The position numbers were made by a program, and so were the translations under genes. From an uncultured Poribacteria bacterium (lineage in GTDB: Bacteria > Poribacteria > WGA-4E > PCPOR2b), in contig OY282444.1 of NCBI GenBank assembly GCA_958296125.1, positions 4,759,266 to 4,823,265 on the forward strand: 64,000 nt of DNA, written 5' to 3'. Of this stretch, positions 23,987 through 32,253 are shown piece by piece. The stretch's first letter is position 1. Each line of letters starts with the position of its first letter. The notes beneath the pieces are model-generated. The model searched no databases. It was not told where the DNA came from and saw only the letters and a program-made list of their open reading frames with translations.

Positions 23987-25147
23987 TTAGAAGTAGCCTT
24001 TATTATACATTATCAAAACGACGATGCCAACAATCAAAACGCTGCCGAAAACAAGGAAGAACCAAGTCCCCCCAGAGGTCTTTTTCTGAACAACAATCTT
24101 TTGAGGTTGTGTTTGAATCTTTTGACGTTGTGCTTGCGTCGTTGATGTTGATGCCGTTTGACCGCCGCCAGCCAAAACAATGTTACTCAGTGCAGCTTCG
24201 TCTGGGAGTTCTTCAACCGTCACCGTTTCTTCGGCATTTGCACCATAAAATTTGTCTGCGTTCTTCTCGACATGCGACTGGATATAGTCCTCATCTCGAT
24301 TTGTCCCGGGATCGACATAGCGCGAATCTGGCTTGATGTTTTGACTGTCATAGTAGGCTCGCCACCGTTCGTATTCCATCTGTTTTTCACGGGACCAATG
24401 CGATCTATCGTAATTCGGATGGTGATGATGCCATAGCCAACTGTGGTGGAGCCGGTGGTTATAGTAATCATGGAAGTAAATCCCCGAAATCATATTTGCA
24501 AATACCATACTCGCAGTCAGGCTGTACATGGAGTAGCCCATCACTGGATAATAGGCACCGAAATTGTTAGCGTTAATTGGGGACTGCGCCTCACGTGCTT
24601 GGCGGCGGGCGCGGGCGGTGTCTCGCTCTGCCCGTCTAACTTGACGTTTGAGGTTCCGATTTTCCGCCTTGAGGTTTCGGGTCTCCTTGCGCTGTTGGGA
24701 TTTCAGCGATCGCTTTTGGCTGCCGGTCATGTTTTTCGTGGAGACAGCGGAGCTGGTCTTTGCACTGCTCGTCGCGCTCTGTTTTTGCCGTACTGCGCTG
24801 CTTGAGCGTGCAGTGTTACTTGATCGTGCCGCACTCGCTCGTGCTGCACTCGCCCGTGCTGCACTCGCTCGCGATGAACCAACGGCACTCTTGCCGTAGC
24901 TTCTGCTGCTGCTTTGCCTGGCCGTTCGGGAACTGGCGCGTGTCGAACTCCCGTAAGACCTCGACGATGAAGAGGTGCTACTTCGATATGATCTTGAAGC
25001 TGATCCGCTGTAGCTCCTGCTAGAACTTCTGCTACCGTAGCTTCTGCCACTGGATCTGTAGCCTTTTGAAAAAACGTCAGAACCGATGCTGAATGCGAAT
25101 AAAACAAGAGCCGCTACAATCGACACTTTTTGGAAAGGATGTCTCAT
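23987..25147 (-). CDS. Ser/Arg-rich low-complexity membrane protein
   Basis: 386 residues from the ATG at 25147, chosen because the text then starts as a signal peptide (MRHPFQKVSIVAALVLFAFS); the Shine-Dalgarno site is poor. Residues about 35-130 are low-complexity Ser/Arg/Tyr/Ala (repeats such as ASAARASAARAS and SRSYRSSTSSSS). A basic coiled-coil (SLKSQQRKETRNLKAENRNL), a His/Tyr/Trp-rich patch (YYNHRLHHSWLWHHHHPNYD) and an acidic region follow. One C-terminal transmembrane helix (WFFLVFGSVLIVGIVVLIM) ends the protein. It is likely exported and membrane anchored. Family unknown; the gene pair with the acidic protein downstream may be functional. Confidence 0.65.
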   Translation of the reverse strand: MRHPFQKVSIVAALVLFAFSIGSDVFSKGYRSSGRSYGSRSSSRSYSGSASRSYRSSTSSSSRSYGSSTRASSRTARQSSSRSYGKSAVGSSRASAARASAARASAARSSNTARSSSAVRQKQSATSSAKTSSAVSTKNMTGSQKRSLKSQQRKETRNLKAENRNLKRQVRRAERDTARARRQAREAQSPINANNFGAYYPVMGYSMYSLTASMVFANMISGIYFHDYYNHRLHHSWLWHHHHPNYDRSHWSREKQMEYERWRAYYDSQNIKPDSRYVDPGTNRDEDYIQSHVEKNADKFYGANAEETVTVEELPDEAALSNIVLAGGGQTASTSTTQAQRQKIQTQPQKIVVQKKTSGGTWFFLVFGSVLIVGIVVLIMYNKGYF

Positions 25148-25518
25148 CGAATCTTCGCAGTGGAACCCCATCTTTTAAGGTGGGGCGGAAACTGCCCTCC
25201 TTTAATTTTTTTAATCTACCTTACACTTTTGGGGTAGATTGGTGATGTAATAAATTTTGTAGCTCGAAGCCATTAGAAACGGTCGTTTCGCTTCCTCCTG
25301 CTAACCTAACCGTTACAGGTAGGAAGGTCTGAGGTTTCGCACGGAAGGCAGACAGGGTCCGTCACCGACTTAACTTGGAAACCTTCTAATAGGACAGGGT
25401 AGCTGACATTAACTGCCTTCTTAGGAAGTTGGGGCATCTCTCTTATTACACACTCGTACCGTTGTAAAAGTTCCCCGCACACGAGAAATAGCGAGAAATT
25501 GGCATCACCAGAATTTGC
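25148..25518. other. Intergenic region with a TnpB-right-end-like hairpin, perhaps an IS relic
   Basis: CCCCATCTT-TT-AAGGTGGGG (25166-25185) is a 9-bp stem with a two-base loop and one wobble pair, the same architecture as the right-end hairpin of the intact TnpB element. On the minus strand the stretch before it has short open frames with no convincing protein (one is 78 codons, 25306-25542). This could be the decayed 3' end of a second IS605-type element, but I cannot show TnpB motifs. Otherwise no gene is seen. Confidence 0.3.
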
Positions 25519-25548
25519 TTGACAATTGATGATACATTGCATTATTAT
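25519..25548 (+). promoter_or_regulatory. Promoter of tRNA-Arg
   Basis: A perfect TTGACA (25519-25524), an 18-base spacer and TATTAT (25543-25548), 13 bases before the tRNA 5' end. Confidence 0.7.
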
Positions 25549-25561
25549 TACAATTCACAGT

Positions 25562-25635
<74 letters not shown>

Positions 25636-25638
25636 CCA

Positions 25639-26065
25639 TCCTACCTCATCTCTTTTTTCTTTTACACCCCCGACTTGAAATCACCATCAGTTTGCATATC
25701 CAATAGGAAAATTATACTATCTATCTGCTATCGTTGTCAATGATTTGTTTTCCTGTCGATCACATTTTTTGTCTCCTTGCAAAACCGCAACAACCTGCTA
25801 CGATTTTGCCGTTATTATTGAAGTGCAGCTTTTGTAGAAACGAAAACCGAGCGTCTCCCCCGATTCATGCCTATCTAAAACGACCTTCGTTGTCAATGTA
25901 TCCGATTTTTTGCTTGTATTATTATTGGGGGTATGCTACTTTATCGCACGTGTATTTGGTATGATAACCTCAAACTTTCACGTTTTACACATCACATTTT
26001 ACATCCGCTGTGATGCTGTGGCAAGCAGAATATCTGTTAGCATACGAAAGACAAAGGAGGCGTAT
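25639..26065. other. Intergenic region, no gene seen
   Basis: This 427-base AT-rich region follows tRNA-Arg. The open frames in it do not look like protein, and no clear terminator or RNA structure was found. Confidence 0.4.
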
Positions 26066-26950
26066 ATGAGTCTTGATGTTCGATCCCCAAAATTATTAGA
26101 CCTGATTGACCCCGACGCGCAACTGGAACAACTTGGAACCGGCTGCGAGTTCACAGAGGGACCTATCTGGAATGCTGAAGGGGAGTTTCTGTTGTTCAGC
26201 GACATTCCTGCAAATCAGATGAAAAAATGGACCCCAGAGTCAGGTATCACAAACTTCCGTGTCCCTTCGGGGAAGTCCAACGGTTTAACCTATGATAAGC
26301 AGGGCAGGCTGGTGGCGTGTGAACATGCCAATCGCCGAGTTTCACGGACCGAAGCTAATGGGACCGTTATCACGATTGCATCACATTATGAGGGCAAGCG
26401 GTTGAACAGTCCGAATGATGTGGTTGTGAAATCGGATGGAAGCATCTATTTTTCCGATCCGCCCTACGGTTTAACAGCTGATTATGGTATTGAAGGGGAG
26501 CAAGACCTCGACTTTCAAGGGGTCTATCGACTTTCGCCCGACGGTCAGACGCTGACCCTATTGATTGATGATTTTGATCGCCCAAATGGTCTTTGCTTTT
26601 CACCGGACGAGTCAATCCTTTATATTAACGATACTGAACGTATGCACATCCGTGTGTTTGATGTCCAGTCAGATGGCACAATTGCAAACGGGCGGGTTTT
26701 TGCCGAGGAAGAAGGCGAAGGCGCGGCACCAGATGGTATGAAAGTTGACGGGCGCGGCAATGTCTATGTCACTGGTCCAGACGGTATTTGGATTTTCGAT
26801 ACCTCCGGGCAGCATCTTGGGGTCATCCAAATCCCTGAACGAAGTGCGAATCTCGCTTGGGGCGGCGACGACTGGAGCACACTCTTTATCACGGCGAGCA
26901 CTTCGGTTTATCGTGTCCAGTGTAAGGTCGCGGGAATTCCTGTGCCATAA
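26066..26950 (+). CDS. SMP-30/gluconolactonase family hydrolase
   Basis: 294 residues from the ATG at 26066; AGGAGG lies 6 bases upstream, whereas a 52-codon longer frame is not protein-like. It is a six-bladed propeller enzyme that opens sugar lactones using a divalent metal. Metal-ligand motifs are readable: FTEGPIWN (Glu), LNSPNDVVV (Asn), RPNGLCFSPD (Asn) and LYINDTE (Asp). FSDPPYGL is also typical of bacterial members. No signal peptide, so probably cytoplasmic. It heads a plus-strand run through folA and beyond; with the amidohydrolase and ThuA-like neighbours it fits sugar or lactone catabolism. The substrate is not known. Confidence 0.88.
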   Translation: MSLDVRSPKLLDLIDPDAQLEQLGTGCEFTEGPIWNAEGEFLLFSDIPANQMKKWTPESGITNFRVPSGKSNGLTYDKQGRLVACEHANRRVSRTEANGTVITIASHYEGKRLNSPNDVVVKSDGSIYFSDPPYGLTADYGIEGEQDLDFQGVYRLSPDGQTLTLLIDDFDRPNGLCFSPDESILYINDTERMHIRVFDVQSDGTIANGRVFAEEEGEGAAPDGMKVDGRGNVYVTGPDGIWIFDTSGQHLGVIQIPERSANLAWGGDDWSTLFITASTSVYRVQCKVAGIPVP

Positions 26951-26980
26951 ATGCTGTCATTGGCTAAGGAGGCGACAAAC

Positions 26981-27475
26981 ATGAAGAAGGTGACGCGGTT
27001 GGCGATTCTGATTGCTGTTCTTTCTGTTCTGATACTCAGTGCAAATACACCTATAAACCCACAAGTCGGGGAGGAGGATAACAAGATGGATATGAAAATT
27101 TGGAAAATTGCGTTATTGATGAGCGACATGGAAAAAGCGGAAGACCTGTATGTCAATAAACTCGGTCTTAAAGTTATAGACCGCCTAGATCTCGGTGAAC
27201 TTGGTGAGGCGATTTTTTTGGACGCGGGTAATGTGAACCTAGAGCTCATCCCCGCCGCTGCATTTGAGGAGGTCTGGGGGCTAGACCGTCCCGGTGTACA
27301 TCACATCTCTTTTAAGGCTGACGATGTTGAGGCGAGCACAGAAGCACTGCGCGAAAAAGGCGTTACTGTCAAAAAGGAGCCTTTCCAGCCGCTTGAAGGA
27401 ATGACCCTTGCCTTCTTTGACGGACTTGATGGGGTCAATCTGCAACTATATCGGCATGATAAGGGAGAGGAGTAA
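26981..27475 (+). CDS. Exported VOC (glyoxalase-like) protein
   Basis: 164 residues from the ATG at 26981, supported by AGGAGG 9 bases upstream. A signal peptide or anchor (MKKVTRLAILIAVLSVLILS) precedes one VOC domain (IWKIALLMSDMEKAEDLYVNKLG, VHHISFKADDVEAS, MTLAFFDGLDGVNLQLY). The domain has two beta-alpha-beta-beta-beta units; possible metal ligands are His in GVHHISF and Glu in NLELI. A second start at 27086 with GGAGGAGG would give a cytoplasmic protein of bare VOC length, so two products are possible. The substrate is unknown; VOC members include glyoxalases, dioxygenases and resistance proteins. Confidence 0.75.
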   Translation: MKKVTRLAILIAVLSVLILSANTPINPQVGEEDNKMDMKIWKIALLMSDMEKAEDLYVNKLGLKVIDRLDLGELGEAIFLDAGNVNLELIPAAAFEEVWGLDRPGVHHISFKADDVEASTEALREKGVTVKKEPFQPLEGMTLAFFDGLDGVNLQLYRHDKGEE

Positions 27476-27552
27476 GGGCGGCATAAACCTTGCCCTGATT
27501 TAGCAGCTGACTTGCTTCCTGATAAATGGCTTCATTACGGATTTGCATACCT

Positions 27553-27990
27553 ATGAAAGTCAAAATCAAACGCCTTGATAAAGATTTACCACTACCGAGG
27601 TATGAAACGAGTGGTTCCGTCGGTTTTGATCTACTATGCCGTGAATCGGTGATGGTTGCGCCTCAGACCGTGGCGTTGATTCCTGCAAACGTTATCGTTA
27701 AAACGCCTTCGGGATATATGTTAATGGTAACTTTGCGCAGCAGCACGCCTCGCAAACGGGGGCTGCTGATCCCGCATGGCGTTGGAATTATTGATCCGGA
27801 CTACTGCGGCGAAGGCGACGAGATCCAGATCCAGGTCTATAATTTTACCGACCAACCCGTTACGGTCGAGCGTGGCGATAGGATTGCACAAGGCGTTTTT
27901 GTGCGAGTGGATACCCCCGAATGGTCAGAGGTGTCCGAAATGCGATCGGAGCCGCGCGGGGGGTTTGGCAGCACGGACCATAAGAATTGA
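27553..27990 (+). CDS. dut: dUTP diphosphatase
   Basis: 145 residues from the ATG at 27553. All five dUTPase motifs are present: SVGFDL (1), LRSSTPRKRGL (2), HGVGIIDPDYCGEGDE (3), RGDRIAQGVF (4) and the P-loop-like RGGFGSTD (5). The trimeric enzyme hydrolyses dUTP to dUMP, which keeps uracil out of DNA and feeds thymidylate synthase, encoded next. Motif 3 has Cys where many enzymes have Arg (DYRGE), a mild variation. The ribosome site is weak. It starts the dut-thyA-folA group. Confidence 0.88.
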   Translation: MKVKIKRLDKDLPLPRYETSGSVGFDLLCRESVMVAPQTVALIPANVIVKTPSGYMLMVTLRSSTPRKRGLLIPHGVGIIDPDYCGEGDEIQIQVYNFTDQPVTVERGDRIAQGVFVRVDTPEWSEVSEMRSEPRGGFGSTDHKN

Positions 27991-28024
27991 TGCTTTGAAA
28001 CCCTGTTGCATTGGAAGGGTGAGG

Positions 28025-28056
28025 CGATGAAGCAATATTGACGATGAAGCAATATT
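28025..28056 (+). repeat. thyA: 15-bp direct repeat creating a 4-codon minicistron before thyA
   Basis: CGATGAAGCAATATT occurs at 28025-28039 and again at 28042-28056. The first copy, after GGGTGAGG, encodes ATG AAG CAA TAT TGA; the second is the real thyA start. The TGA ends two bases before the thyA ATG, so translation may restart there. Confidence 0.85.
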
Positions 28057-28862
28057 TAGATGCGTTGAGACAGATTATGGAAACGGGTGTAGATCGCGGC
28101 GGGCGTAACGGTCTCACCCGCGCGCTGTTCGGTATGCAGATGCGTTATGACATGGCAGATGGTTTCCCGGCTGTCACGACCAAAAAGCTGGCGTTCAGGG
28201 TTATGAAAGCTGAGCTTCTCGGCTTTTTGAGAGCTTACTCCGATGTCAAAGATTTTCAGAAATTGGGGTGTCATGTCTGGGACGCGAATGCAGCTGCGGA
28301 CTACTGGAAACCAAGGGCGCGGTTTGAAGGCGATCTCGGGCGAATTTACGGCGTGCAGTGGCGGGCGTGGCAGGCACCCAACGGGCAAACCGTAGACCAG
28401 CTTGCCGAGGCCATTGAAGGCATTCAAACGCAACCCTACAGCCGTCGCCATGTCGTAACAGCGTGGAACCCGGGTGAGTCTGATCAGATGGCACTTGAGC
28501 CGTGTCCCACGCTTTTTCAATTTTTTGTGGCGGACGGGAAACTATCGCTTCAGTTGTACCAGCGAAGTTGTGATATGGTTCTTGGCGTGCCGTTCAATAT
28601 CGCTTCATACGCTTTGCTACTGCACATGGTCGCTCAGGTGACAGATTTAGTGCCGAGCGAGTTTATCCACACCTTAGGCGATGCACATATCTACCACCTC
28701 CATTTCGAGCAGGTGGAAACACAGTTGCAACGGGAACCGCTTGAACTGCCTGAACTTTACTTGAACCCGAAGATAAAATTAATTGACGACTTCAAGAGGC
28801 AGGATATCAAGCTGTGCAACTACAAACATCATGGCACTATTAAAGCACCGATGGTTGTATAG
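28044..28862 (+). CDS. thyA: Thymidylate synthase
   Basis: 272 residues from the ATG at 28044 (an in-frame TTG at 28038 is possible but unneeded). It makes dTMP from dUMP using methylene-tetrahydrofolate. The catalytic Cys is C154 in EPCPTLFQF; most ThyA have PCH there, so His to Pro is a notable variation. Family motifs: FPAVTTKKL, GRIYGVQWRAW, QLYQRSCDMVLGVPFNIASYA (folate/dUMP site), GDAHIYHLH and a C-terminal APMVV. The direct repeat at its start places a four-codon minicistron before it. It is followed 10 bases later by folA, which regenerates the folate ThyA oxidises. Confidence 0.93.
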   Translation: MKQYLDALRQIMETGVDRGGRNGLTRALFGMQMRYDMADGFPAVTTKKLAFRVMKAELLGFLRAYSDVKDFQKLGCHVWDANAAADYWKPRARFEGDLGRIYGVQWRAWQAPNGQTVDQLAEAIEGIQTQPYSRRHVVTAWNPGESDQMALEPCPTLFQFFVADGKLSLQLYQRSCDMVLGVPFNIASYALLLHMVAQVTDLVPSEFIHTLGDAHIYHLHFEQVETQLQREPLELPELYLNPKIKLIDDFKRQDIKLCNYKHHGTIKAPMVV

Positions 28863-28872
28863 GGGTGTATAG

Positions 28873-29373
28873 ATGATTATCTCCATCATTGCGGGTATGG
28901 ATAAAAATCGCCTGATTGGTCAGGGCAAGCGGTTGCCTTGGAAACTACCCGCCGATATGAAACACTTCCGTCGAAATACGTTGGGCAAGCCTGTTTTGAT
29001 GGGACGTAAGACTTTTGAATCCATCGGCAAGCCGTTGCCGAAGCGGACCAATATCATACTGACACATAACCTCAATTACCGGGCGGAAGGCTGCACCGTG
29101 ACGCATTCCATCAAAGACGCGTTGGATACCGCTAGCGGCTGCAAAGAAATCATGATAATCGGCGGTGCCTCAATTTACGAACTGTTTTTGTCGCGTGCCA
29201 ATCGTCTCTATCTGACATACGTCCACGGCTGTTTTGAAGGTGACGTTTATTTCCCAGCATTTAATCTGACTGACTGGCAAGAGGTCAAACGGGTTGACTG
29301 CCAATCGGACGACAAAAATCCGCATTCATACAGCTTTCTCTTCCTGCACAGAAGGAGCGAAGATGCCCAATAA
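28873..29373 (+). CDS. folA: Dihydrofolate reductase
   Basis: 166 residues, standard DHFR length. It shows IIAGMDKNRLIGQGKRLPWKLPADM (substrate pocket with the acidic Asp of PADM), GKPVLMGRKTFESIG (NADPH) and IMIIGGASIYELFL. It reduces dihydrofolate made by ThyA, completing the dut-thyA-folA set. Its end overlaps the start of the ThuA-like gene by 11 bases, indicating co-transcription. Confidence 0.95.
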   Translation: MIISIIAGMDKNRLIGQGKRLPWKLPADMKHFRRNTLGKPVLMGRKTFESIGKPLPKRTNIILTHNLNYRAEGCTVTHSIKDALDTASGCKEIMIIGGASIYELFLSRANRLYLTYVHGCFEGDVYFPAFNLTDWQEVKRVDCQSDDKNPHSYSFLFLHRRSEDAQ

Positions 29374-30031
29374 TCGGTTAAAGCTCTGTATGCTCTCCGG
29401 CTCTTTTGAATACGACTCAGAAGCATCCCTTGCCGTTTTCCATGAGTATATAGAGAAAAACCATCCTGTCCGAGTAACACAGATTATTTATCAAAGTGAA
29501 GACGATAATCAATCCCTTGAACCGTTGCGAGAAACGGATGTGCTGTTAGTCTTCACACGACGGTTGAATACCACAGGTAAAGCACTCGATCATTTCAAAG
29601 CGTATTGTGCCGAAGGTAAACCCATCGTGGGGGTCAGAACAGCGAGTCACGCTTATCAGAATTGGCTCGGCTTCGATAGAGAAGTTCTCGGTGGGGACTA
29701 CCAGGGGCATTATGGTAGCGGTGCCATCGCACACGCTGAAATCAATCCCGGTGCAAAAGACCATCCTGTTTTGCATGGCATCTCTAACTTCGACTCCTAT
29801 GGAAGCTTGTATAAAAATCCCTCCCTCGCTGCCGATACGACACTCCTATTGACGGGGAAAACGGAAGAACACGCGGAGCCGATAGCATGGACACGCCTCC
29901 ATTGCGGTGGACGCGTCTTCTACACCTCACTCGGACATCAGAGAGACTTTGAGGTTGAGATGTTTCTACACCTGCTCGCAAACGCGGTGCTTTGGGTGGG
30001 GGGACGGCTGGATACGAAAGGTGAAACCTAA
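29363..30031 (+). CDS. ThuA-like glutamine-amidotransferase-fold protein
   Basis: 222 residues from the ATG at 29363, preceded by AAGGAG inside the end of folA. It matches ThuA-like proteins: LSGSFEYDSEASL at the start, LRETDVLLVFTRR, CAEGKPIVGVRTASHA, then HPVLHGISNFDSYGSLY and CGGRVFYTSLGHQRDF. The nucleophilic Cys of true amidotransferases is replaced (GVRTASHA), as usual in ThuA. Such proteins are linked to sugar utilisation; their chemistry is poorly known. TAATG overlap with the next gene. Confidence 0.8.
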   Translation: MPNNRLKLCMLSGSFEYDSEASLAVFHEYIEKNHPVRVTQIIYQSEDDNQSLEPLRETDVLLVFTRRLNTTGKALDHFKAYCAEGKPIVGVRTASHAYQNWLGFDREVLGGDYQGHYGSGAIAHAEINPGAKDHPVLHGISNFDSYGSLYKNPSLAADTTLLLTGKTEEHAEPIAWTRLHCGGRVFYTSLGHQRDFEVEMFLHLLANAVLWVGGRLDTKGET

Positions 30032-31023
30032 TGGGAACGATTGATTACAGAGATTTTGACCGTGACATCTGGGAAAGAGAGCTGGAGGATTTTGTGCCTT
30101 CCGTGGTCTATGACATGCACACCCACATCTGGTCGGAGGCGCACAAAGGGACGCTCACAGATCCACCCACCGGACTCCGTTGGGAGATTGATTATCAGGA
30201 CCATCTGGCGTGGGCGGCAAAACTGTATCCAGGGCGAGAGATGCACTACCTTGTTTTGGGGACCCCGATGCCGGGCATGGATGCGGAAGGGCACAACGAC
30301 TGGATGGCGGCGCAGATGGCGGCGGATCCGCAATCGGAAGTGAACATGATAGTCACGCCAGATATGACATCGGACTATGTCGCAGCCCAAGTCAAAAAAC
30401 ACGATTTCTTCGGGCTAAAACCGTATCGCACGTTTGCACCGGATCCGGCGAATGCTCGCATCCGGGATTTCCTGCCCGAAGCTTTTATTGAGGTGGCACA
30501 CGACAAGGGACTGGCGATTACCATGCACCTGTCCAAGAAAACCGGTCCGGCTGACCCCGAAAACATAAAAGATCTGCAATATTACACGAAACGATATCCG
30601 AGAGCCCAATGGATTCTCGCGCACTGTGCTCGCGCCTTCAACGCGTTTATGATGGAGGAGGCAATTCACCTCCTCAAAGCGATGCCAAATATCTGGTATG
30701 ACACTTCAGCGGTGAACGACATCTATTCCCACTTCTTGTTGATGAAACATGAAGACCGTAGACGGGTTATGTTTGGATCGGACAATATCGTGGCGGGGTG
30801 TGCACGGGGCAAATACATCACTTATGGTCGGGCGTGGGAGTATTATGGCGGTTTCCCAGATCTGCCACACTGTGATCCGACCCCGACGTTTGTGATTTAT
30901 GAGCAGTTACGCCAAGAACGGCAGGTCGCAGATATGCTCGGCTTGACACCCGACGAGATTGAGGATCATTTCTCCGGTAATGCAATACGGTTCATTAAGC
31001 AGGTGCGAGCGGCACGTAACTAG
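30031..31023 (+). CDS. Amidohydrolase-2 family metal-dependent hydrolase
   Basis: 330 residues; the ATG shares one base with the stop of the ThuA-like gene. A TIM barrel with VVYDMHTHIW (HxH, residues about 25-34), ITMHLSKKTG, AQWILAHCARAF, NIWYDTSAV and RVMFGSDN (the metal-binding Asp at the end of the last strand). Members hydrolyse or decarboxylate cyclic carboxylates and lactones. The partner lactonase and ThuA-like genes suggest a sugar-derived substrate, but it cannot be named. Confidence 0.85.
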   Translation: MGTIDYRDFDRDIWERELEDFVPSVVYDMHTHIWSEAHKGTLTDPPTGLRWEIDYQDHLAWAAKLYPGREMHYLVLGTPMPGMDAEGHNDWMAAQMAADPQSEVNMIVTPDMTSDYVAAQVKKHDFFGLKPYRTFAPDPANARIRDFLPEAFIEVAHDKGLAITMHLSKKTGPADPENIKDLQYYTKRYPRAQWILAHCARAFNAFMMEEAIHLLKAMPNIWYDTSAVNDIYSHFLLMKHEDRRRVMFGSDNIVAGCARGKYITYGRAWEYYGGFPDLPHCDPTPTFVIYEQLRQERQVADMLGLTPDEIEDHFSGNAIRFIKQVRAARN

Positions 31024-31042
31024 CAAAAGGGAGATTCAAACG

Positions 31043-32134
31043 ATGAAAAGAACACCACTCTATGAAACCCATCATACACTTGGGGCAGCGTTTACGAAAA
31101 ACGACGAGGATTGGGAACTTGTTGGGCATTTTACTGACCCCCACCAAGAACACTGTGCAGTGAGACAGGGGGTCGGCGTTATAGATCTCTCGCATCGGGG
31201 GAGGCTCCATCTTACCGGGAACGACCGTGCAGCATATCTCCACCGCATTATCTCTAACGATGTCGAAGGGCTTGCAGTGGGAGCAGGGAACTACGCAACC
31301 ATTTTGACCAACCGTGGGAAAATCATCGCCGATCTGAAAGTATACGCTTTCGAGGATTCCATAGGTATTGATACCAACGCCGAAACGACATCAATCCTTT
31401 ATCAGGAACTAGACAAATACCTGATTGCTGACGATGTGACCATCGAAGTGATCATGGAGCGCACCGGGGTTGTTGGTGTCCATGGGCCAAACGCCCCTGA
31501 ATTGCTTCGGGATGCCTATGGATTCGATGTCGAGCAGCTCCCGGAGCACCACAGTGTTGCCCATGAAATTGACGGACGACGCATTATCTGTATCTGTGCC
31601 AACGAAACCGGCGAGGTTGGCTACAATCTCTATACCGAATCTGAATCGATGGAGTGGCTGTGGGATACGACCTTGATGAAGGGACGAACATTTAGCGCGC
31701 AGCCTGTGGGCTTAACCGCCTTGAACTCTCTCCGAATTGAGGCAGGTATCCCTCGATACGGGGCAGAATTGGACGATTCGATCCTGCCGCTGGAGGCGGA
31801 GTTGGAACAGGCAATCAATTTCGAGAAAGGCTGCTATATCGGTCAGGAAATTGTCGCTCGCATGAAGTATCGAGGCCACCCGAACCGCCTGCTACGCGGG
31901 TTTGAAATCACGAGCGATACTCCACCCCAGAAAGGCGACCGCCTCTTTGATGGGGATAAAGATGTCGGTTGGCTGACCAGTGTGATTGTTTCACCCACGT
32001 TTGGAAAGACGATTGGGATGGGGTATGTCCGAATCGCGTTTACCGATGAAGGCAGTCAAGTGGAAGTCGAAACGGCAGACGGTCGAGTAAACGCGACGGT
32101 TCGGCTGCTACCATTTTATCAACGTGATGCGTGA
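31043..32134 (+). CDS. GcvT/YgfZ-type folate-binding protein
   Basis: 363 residues from the ATG at 31043, with GGGAGA about 9 bases upstream; an upstream frame overlapping the amidohydrolase is rejected. GcvT-fold features: VIDLSHRGRLHLTGNDR, YLHRIISNDVEGL, ATILTNRGKIIADLKVY, and the YgfZ signature KGCYIGQEIVARM (about 275-287). YgfZ proteins bind tetrahydrofolate and help Fe-S enzymes; other relatives are aminomethyltransferases or demethylases. The signature favours YgfZ-like, while the length is closer to GcvT. It closes a group rich in folate genes (thyA, folA). Confidence 0.82.
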   Translation: MKRTPLYETHHTLGAAFTKNDEDWELVGHFTDPHQEHCAVRQGVGVIDLSHRGRLHLTGNDRAAYLHRIISNDVEGLAVGAGNYATILTNRGKIIADLKVYAFEDSIGIDTNAETTSILYQELDKYLIADDVTIEVIMERTGVVGVHGPNAPELLRDAYGFDVEQLPEHHSVAHEIDGRRIICICANETGEVGYNLYTESESMEWLWDTTLMKGRTFSAQPVGLTALNSLRIEAGIPRYGAELDDSILPLEAELEQAINFEKGCYIGQEIVARMKYRGHPNRLLRGFEITSDTPPQKGDRLFDGDKDVGWLTSVIVSPTFGKTIGMGYVRIAFTDEGSQVEVETADGRVNATVRLLPFYQRDA

Positions 32135-32253
32135 TCTGCATATTCAAACGCAAGTGGCTAGTAGTAGGTTAAAAATAGAGAAAGCAATCTGCTAATACCG
32201 AGGCAAAGATTTTAGAATCGATCAACGAAACTATCTATAAGGAGAAACGCTCT

